Assembly: GCF_024714495.1 (NCBI RefSeq) | Contig: NZ_JAMZMJ010000001.1 | Location: forward strand, 1-64,000 | DNA length: 64,000 nucleotides | Origin: Marinoscillum pacificum | GTDB lineage: Bacteria > Bacteroidota > Bacteroidia > Cytophagales > Cyclobacteriaceae | Direction of reading: 5' to 3' | Shown: one piece after another, positions 7,969 to 15,657 of the stretch | How positions within the stretch are numbered: the first letter of the stretch is position 1 | How the letters are laid out: each line of letters begins with the position of its first letter | Program-made: the position numbers and the translations under genes | Notes under the pieces: model-generated | Told to the model about the DNA's origin: nothing | Databases searched by the model: none | The model's input: the letters and a program-made list of their open reading frames with translations, nothing else

Positions 7969-8061
7969 AACTGAAAACGTTTAACCCAAATATATAAATT
8001 TCAGTTATTTGTACCATGAAATGGGTACATATTTTTTAATCAATTTTTTCAGCTTGCCTTT

Positions 8062-8316
8062 ATGGCAGCAAGATTGAACCAACGTGACGAAGACAGATTA
8101 AAACCATTTCGTAAAAAATTAAGAGAACTACGTGAAGAACAAGGTCTTAGTCAAAGAGAATTATCAACCAGATGTGATGTGAAGCATACTAAAATTAGTC
8201 AGCTTGAAATCAATGAGAAATCAAATCTTAACCTTACTACACTATTTGAATTAGCAAGAGGATTAAAGGTTCACCCAATGGAGTTGATTAATTATGAGTT
8301 TGATTTTACAATCTAA
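8062..8316 (+). CDS. XRE-family helix-turn-helix regulator
   Basis: An 84-residue protein that is almost entirely one HTH_3 domain (about residues 13-75). It includes LRELREEQGLSQRELSTRCDV (helices 1-2), the recognition segment VKHTKISQLEINEKSNLN and a closing FELARGLKVHPMELI. The length and composition fit small repressors found in mobile islands and restriction or toxin modules. It is preceded by three dyads suited to autoregulation and stands alone on the plus strand, facing the minus-strand genes of the island. Its targets are unknown; the Argonaute-GmrSD genes or the small membrane protein gene are possible. Confidence 0.88.
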   Translation: MAARLNQRDEDRLKPFRKKLRELREEQGLSQRELSTRCDVKHTKISQLEINEKSNLNLTTLFELARGLKVHPMELINYEFDFTI

Positions 8317-8338
8317 TTGAATAATCTATTGAGCAAGC

Positions 8339-8479
8339 TTAGTACTTCTTACGTTTATTCCTTCGATGATTAAACCGTCCGAGCTTTTCATCAATTTTCA
8401 TTCTGAGCCAGAGTCCTCCGACAATAATCACAATAATAACAGGAATGTGATACCACTGTAATGATTCTGGTGTTTCCAT
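8339..8479 (-). CDS. Small single-span membrane protein, 46 residues
   Basis: An open frame below usual size cut-offs starts with ATG at 8479 and stops at 8339-8341. The N-terminal METPESLQWYH is followed by one hydrophobic helix (about residues 12-25, IPVIIVIIVGGLWL). A strongly basic tail follows, rich in R and K (GRFNHRRNKRKKY). The layout is that of a small inner-membrane protein with its tail in the cytoplasm. I recognise no family. It stands tail-to-tail with the XRE gene (22 bp apart). Similar small proteins occur as toxins or as accessory defence subunits, but nothing in the sequence decides this. Confidence 0.5.
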   Translation of the reverse strand: METPESLQWYHIPVIIVIIVGGLWLRMKIDEKLGRFNHRRNKRKKY

Positions 8480-8787
8480 AGTCCTTTATTTTTAGTTAAC
8501 TGTAATATAATGAAAATGGAGAGGAGGGGATGGCTAGATAAGATGTGTTGCACATACGTGCGATGTACTTAGATTTGTTTTTCTCTAAGAGGGATATTAA
8601 AAGAAATTTAGTTGCAAACCTGGTATCAATGCCTTTTAGGTCTGTTTTTATTCATTAAAATCTCCCGAGTCCTTCTTCAATTTTAATATTCAATTTATAG
8701 TTACTCTTCGATAATGGAAGAGAATAGGTATACGAAACGACTGAAGCGATTATGTAACATGAGAAGTTAATGCGGTTAACGAATTTA
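8480..8787. other. Intergenic region between the DUF262 gene and the small membrane protein gene
   Basis: No gene is visible in about 300 bp. It should contain the promoter of the 46-residue protein and the transcript end of the DUF262 gene. CTCCCGAGTCCTT at about 8661 repeats the ATCCCGAGTCCTT seen at 7842-7854. I see no clear terminator hairpin. Confidence 0.4.
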
Positions 8788-10575
8788 TTATGAATTTATC
8801 TGATAATAATCATTTATTAAGTCATATATCTCGTTGTGATGATCTTGCAATTCATCAAATGTCCATTGATTTTTCGATAAAACTTTTAATGAATTAGGAA
8901 AGGTCTCTATGCAGGATTTGAAATATCTGAATTTTTTGTCTTGAAAATCTAGCCTACCTTGACTAGAATTCTTTCTTCTACTAATAAGGACCAAATTACC
9001 TAATGCGTTTGTCCAGTCAGTCCTGGTTTCTTCATCGAAATGAGTAAGCCATTGGCTATCTTCTCGTGGGTTTTGAGGAAGAATATGTTCAACTGACATA
9101 GTAGAATAGGAAATGCGTTTTTCACTATATCTTGGTGCATCTAATAGATAATCAACTTTTCTTAATAAATATCTATCAAATTTCTTCTTGTATACTTTAG
9201 AATCATCAACAATTGCCATGAAGTAATTAAGGTTGATTTTAAATACTTCATCATTAAGTAAATTATCGATTTGTTCTGATTTAGTTATTTCGGCTTTGTA
9301 GTGATATTCAATTTTCTTAAGTATGTCATTCATGTTCTCAATTCTGGTTGTCGGTGTTTCACGGCTGATCCAATCTCCTGAAAATTTATTGTCAAGTAAT
9401 TTTAAAAAATCAAATAGTTTTTCCTTTCCGAAATGCTCACGATAGGATAAAAGTGGAGGTATCCATATATCTGATGCAGCAGTGTCTTCTAAAATTTTTA
9501 TTAAATTATCAAAAGCATGATTGTTTGAAATGTCAAAATTGTTACCACTGAATATTTCATCATAGTGTTTTTTGTACCTTGATATTAATTCAAATGTTTC
9601 TTCTCCTTTTTTTAATAGAGGTGGCAGTGATGTTCTTGTTTTGGTTGTCTTATCATAAGAGGAAGGTGTGTAGATATTATCTTGAAATTCTTTCAGAAGA
9701 TTGACTCGTGCTTTTTCTTTTACAATAATGGTTCTGATGTAGGATAAGAATTGATCAAAATCCTCTTCTAAATCACCTTCTAATTCTTCCCAGAATCTTG
9801 CGTATTTCTTTTCCTTTATTTCATTTGATACTTCTCGTAAATTTTGAGCTTTTAGAATGTCACTATTTCGTAATTTAATTCCACGATCATTTAGAATGGT
9901 GAAAAGTCTGAATGCATCATCCAATTCTGCACTTGCAACATAGATTAAAATGACTTTCATACTTAGAAATGGAAATAATAAATCCATTGATAAGTTATTT
10001 TCATTATCAAACCATTGATTAATAATTCTTAAAGCTTCACCAATATTTCTTATAGAAACATTGTTCGATTCAGATGAGAAGTTAATTATCTCTGATAGCT
10101 TCTGAGTACCACCTTCCGCTACGATAAACTGATTCATGAAATCACTTACTTCTTGGCGAACGGCAAATTCCAGTCTCATTTTTTCCGGGATTCCATAATC
10201 TTCATTCCCTTCTTGAAATATAGCATTGTGACATGTCTTGTGACGTGTTTTATTATTCGTTCTGTCTCTGATAACAGAGTGAATAAGATACAATGTTGTA
10301 AGTCGCTGTTGTCCATCTAAGACTATATTCTCTTGGAATTCTGTATCATTTTGAATTTGCTTGTCACAATGAAGTACCATTGACCCAAGAAAATATTGAT
10401 TTTCAGGCTGGTTTTGGGCTGCATAAGCAATGTCATCCAATAGTGTGATTATTTCATCTTCACCCCAAACATATGGTCTTTGATAACCTGGTATAGAATA
10501 CCACATGTCGTCGGCAAATACGTCTTTGATTTGAATTTTATTTGTGGCTATCTGATTGCCAGATACTTCTATCAT
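8788..10575 (-). CDS. DUF262/DUF1524 protein, GmrSD-like type IV restriction enzyme
   Basis: A 595-residue protein with both halves of the GmrSD architecture. The N-terminal DUF262 has IPGYQRPYVW (28-37), DGQQRLTTL (87-95) and FTILNDRG (225-232), motifs of the ParB/Srx-like nucleotide-hydrolysing fold. The C-terminal DUF1524 has the His-Me finger nuclease pattern EHILPQN (His497), NALGNLVLIS (523-532) and RRKNS (533-537). Enzymes of this type cleave DNA with modified (for example glucosylated) cytosines and defend against phages. All key residues appear present, so it is probably active. It lies 97 bp downstream of the Argonaute pair on the same strand, with its own possible promoter and a dyad in the gap. 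It may be part of the same defence unit or an independent one. Confidence 0.87.
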   Translation of the reverse strand: MIEVSGNQIATNKIQIKDVFADDMWYSIPGYQRPYVWGEDEIITLLDDIAYAAQNQPENQYFLGSMVLHCDKQIQNDTEFQENIVLDGQQRLTTLYLIHSVIRDRTNNKTRHKTCHNAIFQEGNEDYGIPEKMRLEFAVRQEVSDFMNQFIVAEGGTQKLSEIINFSSESNNVSIRNIGEALRIINQWFDNENNLSMDLLFPFLSMKVILIYVASAELDDAFRLFTILNDRGIKLRNSDILKAQNLREVSNEIKEKKYARFWEELEGDLEEDFDQFLSYIRTIIVKEKARVNLLKEFQDNIYTPSSYDKTTKTRTSLPPLLKKGEETFELISRYKKHYDEIFSGNNFDISNNHAFDNLIKILEDTAASDIWIPPLLSYREHFGKEKLFDFLKLLDNKFSGDWISRETPTTRIENMNDILKKIEYHYKAEITKSEQIDNLLNDEVFKINLNYFMAIVDDSKVYKKKFDRYLLRKVDYLLDAPRYSEKRISYSTMSVEHILPQNPREDSQWLTHFDEETRTDWTNALGNLVLISRRKNSSQGRLDFQDKKFRYFKSCIETFPNSLKVLSKNQWTFDELQDHHNEIYDLINDYYQINS

Positions 10576-10623
10576 TGTTTGTAATTATAGTTGATGATTT
10601 AATTTCGTTTTGCAATTTCTCGA

Positions 10624-10643
10624 TTCGAAAATGATCTTTCGAA
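10624..10643. promoter_or_regulatory. Inverted repeat before the DUF262 gene
   Basis: TTCGAAA (10624-10630) and TTTCGAA (10637-10643) form perfect 7-bp arms around ATGATC in the 97-bp gap between the putative effector gene and the DUF262 gene. It lies 49 bp upstream of the DUF262 start. It could be an operator for that gene or a weak terminator for the Argonaute transcript; there is no following T tract on the minus strand, which favours an operator. Confidence 0.4.
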
Positions 10644-10672
10644 GAATTATTGATTAGTAGGTAATTAAGTAT

Positions 10673-11569
10673 TTAATTGTCATTCCTAATCGATTCTATT
10701 TTTTCAGAATTATAACCGAGTAATAGTCCTATAAAAGATGTTATTTTATGCCTTACAGCTTTAAAAAAATTACTGCTTAATATTCCAGCTCCGATGGTGC
10801 CAATGATCAGATTGTATTGTTTTAACTGATCTAATATATTATTTGGTAACTGACTGATGAGTTTTGAAACTAAAAATAATAGCCCCAACATAGTGGCATT
10901 GTATAAAATCAGAGATAGGATTTTGAGACGATTTATAAATTTACTTTCAAAGTTCTTTAGAAATTCAATTTCACTTCCGTTAGCAGGTTTGGACATTTCA
11001 ATAATTGTATCAAATGCTCTTAGTGAGCATAATATCAATATGTCATTTTGCTCTTCTAATAGAGTATCATTACTGATCAAATTATCATAGCTTTTATTTA
11101 ATAATTCATGGCTGAGGAAGGAAGTATTATACAGCTTAAGAAATGATACAATGACTTCAGAACAATTACTAGTACTTGCGAAATTGTCATTTAATATGTT
11201 TTCAAAAGTTATAGTTATGGGATTCCTATTTCGAATATTTATGATGTTTGTTATCCAATCACGGTTTATGTTGTAAATTTTAATGCCTAGAATCAATATG
11301 AAAATTAGAAAATCATCATGGACAAAGGGGGAAATAGAATCTCGAGAAGGTTGGCGTTTACTAATTATGTTATAGGACTTGTTGAACTGATTTTTGTCCT
11401 TTTCGAGGAGCGATGATAACAAATCATAATAGATTATTTCGGTTTCATTATGTCTGGCATCATGATTTATTATTAATTGCTTTGTGTATAACAAACTATA
11501 GAAAGCTTTAAGCTTAGGCCTTTCTTTTACATATAAAATGTAATTTGATCTTTCTTCTAAAGAAACCAT
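10673..11569 (-). CDS. Putative membrane effector coupled to the Argonaute
   Basis: I recognise no family by sequence. The protein is alpha-helical and ends with two predicted membrane helices (about residues 230-252 and 266-286 of the longest frame, LSLILYNATMLGLLFLVSKL and NLIIGTIGAGILSSNFF) and a short basic tail. The soluble N-terminal two thirds would face the cytoplasm. I chose the ATG at 11569, which overlaps the Argonaute stop by 13 bp; an in-frame ATG at 11611 would give 312 residues and a 55-bp overlap. Tight overlap implies translational coupling. Inactive long-B Argonautes are known to be paired with nuclease, Sir2 or membrane effectors that kill the infected cell, so a membrane-damaging role is inferred from position and topology only. 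Confidence 0.7.
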   Translation of the reverse strand: MVSLEERSNYILYVKERPKLKAFYSLLYTKQLIINHDARHNETEIIYYDLLSSLLEKDKNQFNKSYNIISKRQPSRDSISPFVHDDFLIFILILGIKIYNINRDWITNIINIRNRNPITITFENILNDNFASTSNCSEVIVSFLKLYNTSFLSHELLNKSYDNLISNDTLLEEQNDILILCSLRAFDTIIEMSKPANGSEIEFLKNFESKFINRLKILSLILYNATMLGLLFLVSKLISQLPNNILDQLKQYNLIIGTIGAGILSSNFFKAVRHKITSFIGLLLGYNSEKIESIRNDN

Positions 11570-13890
11570 TTCTTTCTTTTCATTGAATAGTTCAATTTGT
11601 CTGGATCCCATCCAGGGATGTTTCTCATTTTGCTCAATAACCTGGAAATGAGATTTGAATATAACATGGTTGCAGGTCTTTCTCCTGGAAGAAAGCTACG
11701 CCAGGATAGGTATGTGAAAGAGAATACTTGTTGACAGATATAGCTCAAGTCATAAAAAAGCATATTATTTAATTCTTTATTATCATGATTGCCTTGAGGA
11801 GTTCTAATCTTAATTTGAATAGGATTGCTCATCCCTTGCTTGGAAGTTTTTAACTCTTTTGCTCCAAGCATTTGAATTATGGCAGTTTGCGAATCAATAA
11901 AAACTATACTGCCTCTATTTGGTATAAATTGTCCTTTCAATCCTTTTCCATATTGATTGATTCCGTTTTGACTAGGATCGAAAAGGATAAAAGGGTGGTG
12001 TTCACTGATGCTAACAAAAGCAAACTTGATGTTGTACTCAGGGAATTCCGAAATTAAAAGTGCAATAACATCAAATTCAGTATTCTTAATTGGCTTGAAA
12101 ATATGAAATATAAGTCTAAGTGTGTCACCGTTGTTCCAAGCTTGTTCTTTGGATAATCTTATTATTGAATTTTTAAGGCTTTTTAGTAGCTCTTGAAAAT
12201 ACTCTTCGAATGGGACATCTTTTATTCGATCACCTAATAAGTATTGACCATCTCCAGATAAAAAAGTAGTAATACCAACGACTCTATTTTTGTCAGAGCC
12301 TTTGAATTCATTATTTCTGATCCAGCTATGTCCTATACCTATAACTATTTCTCTATCAACTGAACGTTGAGAAGGTAAGACCCAAGGTGTTCCACCAAGT
12401 TTTGCATATAGCTGTAGTGCTATAGAGTTGAGCTTATACTCATCGTGATTTTTAATTAAGCCAGTAGTGATAAATTGAACTGGTATTTCCAACGACAGAA
12501 ACTTCGCTTTGATTTTATAATAAGGGTTAGATTGGTTATCTAGCTTTTTAAAGTTATCTGGGATTTCAATTATGGCAAGATCAGGTCGACTTTCCTCATA
12601 GTTTCTAATGATCTCCAGATAAGCCTCAAAATTATAACTGTCTAATTCTTTAATATCAAACTGAACATCTTGAAGGTCATACTTCTTTTGTAAACCCTTT
12701 TGGAACCATTTTGATGAAGGAAGTCCATCACGTAGATTAGATAGGAAATTGGTGAATTGACCTCTTAATGATCCTGAGCATATTGCCAATACTTTAGGTG
12801 ATTTAATGTCAAATGTTATACTGTCGTATGGCCCATAATTATTTAGGCCCATATCAGGGTAATCATTTCGAGTCTTAGTTGCTGCAGGATCATATATGAA
12901 AGTTGGCGTTTTAATCTCGATTGTATTAGATACAGCGAGCGGATCCTCAGAGACATGAAAACAGAATCCGTCTTGATTTTGAAATAGAATAGGAACTCTT
13001 TTGTCTGTAAATAGCGCTCTTGCAATTTTGATGAATTCCATATTTAAGCTCTGGGCATCTAGACTAATTCTCCTTTTGTTTCTTACCTCATTGAATATTT
13101 TTGAACTTGAAGATTCTGATAACTTAAAGCTTAGATAACTAGAAATATTGAAATGGGTTTTTTTTAGAATGAGCTTGTTTAATGGGTACTTTTGTAATCC
13201 ATCATTGGTGAAAACCATAGCCTCTTTGCCCTCTATTTCATGAATAGTGCCTATATATTCTTCATTTGGTGCGAGAATGTTTTGTAATCCGGGAAGTATT
13301 TCTACATGTAGGATATCCATGCCGAGTAAGTCGAACCCTTCATCGTACATTGTCTCACAATTAATATTGAGAATCCAGTTACTTTTAAGGTTAACTATAA
13401 ACCCGAACCGGGTTTTTCCAGCTATTTCTGTTTTGCGCAGCTGGAGCTCTATCATTTTTTTATAAGCAATTTTGTTCTTTAAGTCATCTGGAAGAAGAGA
13501 ATTTATAATATCATCTTCAGGTTTTTCAGAAAAAAATCTGAAAGGATAAAAATCTATTGGTGTTCTGTCTGGAAATCTATCCTTGAAGGTTCGAAAAAAA
13601 ATATGCTTTATTAATGAAGATGTAATTGAATCATCGTCATAAAGGTTTTTTTCAACAGGTATACCTAATTCAGAGTCTTCCTGACCTTCTTTATTGGATA
13701 TGTATATATGGTCACCATTTCTAAAAAATGAATGTGTTGAGTTGTGTTTTTTTCTTAGTTCAGAAAGTCGCTCTTCGCTGTATGATACAGAAAATATCTG
13801 ATAATTCTCTAAATCGAAAGTAATAGGGAAGTAATTTAATATCATTAATGGGGGTTTGAATGTTATAGCAATTGGAGATGAAATTATCAT
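11557..13890 (-). CDS. Long prokaryotic Argonaute (PIWI) with inactive catalytic site
   Basis: A 777-residue protein, within the size of full-length pAgo with N, L1, PAZ-like, MID and PIWI parts. MID (about 365-500) has the 5'-phosphate-binding set: Y457/Y458, K461, Q472 (IPVQF) and K497 in the very typical LQLYAKLGGTPWVL block. PIWI (about 512-777) starts with IVIGIGHSW, where the catalytic Asp of GxD is Gly520; the third site (LIFHIFKP) and the last (FTYLSWRSFLPGERPATMLYS) also lack acids. It should therefore bind a guide and target without slicing, like long-B pAgos. Met16 (MILNYFPITF) may be the true start, as no family-like sequence precedes it. It is the first gene of a pair with the putative membrane effector. 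Confidence 0.88.
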   Translation of the reverse strand: MIISSPIAITFKPPLMILNYFPITFDLENYQIFSVSYSEERLSELRKKHNSTHSFFRNGDHIYISNKEGQEDSELGIPVEKNLYDDDSITSSLIKHIFFRTFKDRFPDRTPIDFYPFRFFSEKPEDDIINSLLPDDLKNKIAYKKMIELQLRKTEIAGKTRFGFIVNLKSNWILNINCETMYDEGFDLLGMDILHVEILPGLQNILAPNEEYIGTIHEIEGKEAMVFTNDGLQKYPLNKLILKKTHFNISSYLSFKLSESSSSKIFNEVRNKRRISLDAQSLNMEFIKIARALFTDKRVPILFQNQDGFCFHVSEDPLAVSNTIEIKTPTFIYDPAATKTRNDYPDMGLNNYGPYDSITFDIKSPKVLAICSGSLRGQFTNFLSNLRDGLPSSKWFQKGLQKKYDLQDVQFDIKELDSYNFEAYLEIIRNYEESRPDLAIIEIPDNFKKLDNQSNPYYKIKAKFLSLEIPVQFITTGLIKNHDEYKLNSIALQLYAKLGGTPWVLPSQRSVDREIVIGIGHSWIRNNEFKGSDKNRVVGITTFLSGDGQYLLGDRIKDVPFEEYFQELLKSLKNSIIRLSKEQAWNNGDTLRLIFHIFKPIKNTEFDVIALLISEFPEYNIKFAFVSISEHHPFILFDPSQNGINQYGKGLKGQFIPNRGSIVFIDSQTAIIQMLGAKELKTSKQGMSNPIQIKIRTPQGNHDNKELNNMLFYDLSYICQQVFSFTYLSWRSFLPGERPATMLYSNLISRLLSKMRNIPGWDPDKLNYSMKRKKWFL

Positions 13891-14229
13891 TATTAAAATT
13901 CAGCTGCAAGTGTTTGTATGAATCCACGGTTAAAATTTGTGTAAGTATTATGCAGAGAACGGTTGTGTGCTTTTAAATCATGGAATAGTTATGTTTTGTT
14001 GGTGAAGAGTCTTAAGTGCTGTCATTTACCGAAAGGGTTCATTGATTGTGGTTATTAATAACTACTTTATCTATTGATCAATAAATCAAGTGATTAAGAG
14101 CTGGATTTTTGAAGTTTTTTTCTGAAAGCGGGAGTTTTGTTTCTGAAACTGGAAATCCTAAAAAAAAGGAGTGGTGTAAATTATCTTGTTATTGTTTAAA
14201 TTTATTGAGAATCAAAACCCAATACTGTG
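13891..14229. promoter_or_regulatory. Divergent promoter region between the Argonaute and a small two-gene unit
   Basis: This 339-bp region must drive the minus-strand Argonaute unit and the plus-strand small genes. It contains two perfect 12-bp palindromes 9 bp apart, GTTATTAATAAC (14051-14062) and TATTGATCAATA (14072-14083). It also has a direct repeat of TTTCTGAAA in the stretch 14119-14150. The palindromes could be regulator sites. I see no clean TAnnTTTG promoter box for the Argonaute. Confidence 0.4.
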
Positions 14230-14367
14230 ATGAATATTCTAGCAATTAAACCTGGTCCAAAGCCTAAGAAAGATGATGGTTCTTTGGATAAACGTAGAAG
14301 GGTAACTCCAGACAAGAAAAAGGATTATCCTCCGCTAAAAAAGCATGATCACAAAAAGGGTGACTGA
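14230..14367 (+). CDS. Small basic protein, 45 residues, unknown
   Basis: A short frame from ATG 14230 to TGA 14365-14367, two bases before the ATG of the next gene. The product is lysine- and proline-rich and very basic (for example KPGPKPKKDD, DKRRRVTPDKKKDYPPLKK) with no hydrophobic core. It may bind nucleic acid or be disordered. The tight spacing to the 81-residue gene supports a real two-gene operon. No family is recognised. Confidence 0.5.
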   Translation: MNILAIKPGPKPKKDDGSLDKRRRVTPDKKKDYPPLKKHDHKKGD

Positions 14368-14369
14368 TT

Positions 14370-14615
14370 ATGCAAAACCCGAGTTACACGAAGGCTTATA
14401 AGATTACTGTTTGGTTCCAAGATGGAACCAAACGCAGTGGGTATCGTTTTTTTCCTGAAGGAAAAGTAACAGCCATGAAGGCTCTGAGACCTATCATTGA
14501 ATCACAGGATGATTTCTATTATGTGACCGGGTATAAAATAGAAGATGAAAAGGAACTTGGATATACTTTTCCAATAAGTGAAGTAAAACACATCCATCTA
14601 GATGGTGTGACTTAG
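14370..14615 (+). CDS. Unknown small protein, 81 residues
   Basis: The protein begins with a beta-rich segment (YKITVWFQDGTKRSGYRFFPEG), then a helix (VTAMKALRPIIE), then another strand-rich part (FYYVTGYKIEDEKELGYTFPI). That composition suggests a small alpha/beta domain, perhaps one that binds nucleic acid or a partner protein. No known family is recognised. It follows the 45-residue gene by two bases and stands tail-to-tail with the HTH_17 gene (62 bp). Confidence 0.6.
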   Translation: MQNPSYTKAYKITVWFQDGTKRSGYRFFPEGKVTAMKALRPIIESQDDFYYVTGYKIEDEKELGYTFPISEVKHIHLDGVT

Positions 14616-14677
14616 TTCATTTTTATATGAGTCTTCTAAATACGCTAGTTCTGATTGATTGCATCCTATTCAATGGA

Positions 14678-14944
14678 TTAAGTAACCTTATTCCTTTTAA
14701 GTACCTCAATGATGTCGTCATAGTCGTAGAAGATAACACCTTCTAGTTTGGAATAGGGGAGGATGCGTTTTTCTCTAAGGTTGTGCAAGGTACCGGCACT
14801 GATACTCAATAACTCCTGGACATCTTGACTTCTGAGCCACTGGGGTTTGTGTCTGGAGCGAGTCTGTAGCATGAGCTTGATTTCTTTGATCAATTCGAAT
14901 TTGAAATGAAGAAGTTCTTCTGAAGTCATGAGGTTGAGTTTCAT
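14678..14944 (-). CDS. HTH_17 (excisionase-like) DNA-binding protein
   Basis: An 88-residue protein with a helical N-terminal part (1-30) and a winged MerR/excisionase-like helix-turn-helix (about 34-85: WLRSQDVQELLSISAGTLHNLREKRILPYSKLEGVIFYDYDDI). Such proteins accompany RteC-like and recombinase genes in Bacteroidota mobile islands and act as directionality factors or local regulators. A perfect 14-bp palindrome lies 86 bp upstream. It is the last gene of the minus-strand mobile-element module. Confidence 0.82.
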   Translation of the reverse strand: MKLNLMTSEELLHFKFELIKEIKLMLQTRSRHKPQWLRSQDVQELLSISAGTLHNLREKRILPYSKLEGVIFYDYDDIIEVLKRNKVT

Positions 14945-15273
14945 AGCATAAATGTTGGTTCAGAAATGTGTGAAGTTTGCGGTGGGCAAAACAAATATTT
15001 GCAAATACTTCATGTAATGTTAGTAGCAGGGGTGACGTCACCCTCTGTGTAACTCTTTGTGATTGAGAGTATAAGCATATGTCTGCAGGGTGGATATATT
15101 GTGATGAAGTCTGTCGCTAGCACTGAGAGTGGATGTGGTAAATGAACATAGTGCTTGTTAGTCAACAGACTACAGAAGGCCTGACTCATTGACTGTTTGG
15201 TATGAGGTGAGGTTTGGGTTTAAAACCCGATTATGTTTTGGTGGTTAAAAGAGAGGTGGTGAGAAAGGTTAGA
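14945..15273. promoter_or_regulatory. Gene-free region with a 14-bp perfect palindrome before the HTH_17 gene
   Basis: GGGTGACGTCACCC at 15030-15043 is perfectly palindromic and sits 86 bp before the HTH_17 start; an AT-rich palindrome TATTTGCAAATA overlaps CAAATATTTG at about 14993-15007. Both are candidate operator sites. No gene was found in the remaining sequence. Confidence 0.45.
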
Positions 15274-15627
15274 TTATTTGCGCGAATGATTGATGTGGTT
15301 AAGAATTTCAATTATTTTGGATTTCACGTTCTGTTTAGTAATATCATCGGGACTGTAATATTTGGCTCTCAGGCTATTTAGTGAAATATCATTGGAGTTT
15401 GCTGTTACGAAATGGGTGGACATGACTTTTAGAATTTCTATTTGAGTGCCATTTGTAAAATATCCCAGGTCGTGGAAGATTCTACATAAGTATGCGAGCT
15501 GAGCTACTGTAAGGGAGGTTTCTACTTTCGGTAAATCGATGTGTGTTGTAGCTGAGGCTTTAATTTTTTGAGGTTTGCTGAGATCTAAGCTGATATTGAG
15601 GTTGATGTCCAATTCTTTTCTATTCAC
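15274..15627 (-). CDS. RteC-like C-terminal domain protein
   Basis: A 117-residue protein whose second half (LTVAQLAYLCRIFHDLGYFTNGTQIEILKVMSTHF.., then ISLNSLRAKYYSPDDITKQNVKSKIIEILNHI) resembles the C-terminal domain of RteC, a regulator of excision in Bacteroides conjugative elements. It lacks the larger N-terminal part of RteC, so it is either a short relative or a remnant. It starts 30 bp after the AraC gene ends. RteC-type proteins promote expression of excision genes; here a similar role for the island is an inference. Confidence 0.55.
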   Translation of the reverse strand: MNRKELDINLNISLDLSKPQKIKASATTHIDLPKVETSLTVAQLAYLCRIFHDLGYFTNGTQIEILKVMSTHFVTANSNDISLNSLRAKYYSPDDITKQNVKSKIIEILNHINHSRK

Positions 15628-15657
15628 TTTATAGTTTTTTAGTTCATTAGGTTAATC

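Larger units (their letters stand above)
6445..8061. other. Gene-free 1.6 kb region rich in repeats and structured DNA
   Basis: No convincing gene was found here on either strand. Open frames at 6886-7128 and 7326-7682 on the minus strand have low-complexity or repeat-derived sequence. The region contains two pseudoknot-like repeats (6517-6560 and 7082-7125), paired GGCCGGTCC motifs (6671-6719 and 7271-7321), a tandem 14-bp repeat and a degenerate 17-20 bp tract (7383-7545), a strongly self-complementary segment (7718-7880) and inverted repeats in front of the XRE gene (7903-7968). Each is described separately. Confidence 0.7.

Noticed and set aside
8788-10575. ParB-like partition protein
   Set aside because: The DUF262 fold is related to ParB, but the DUF1524 nuclease half and length point to a GmrSD-like restriction enzyme.
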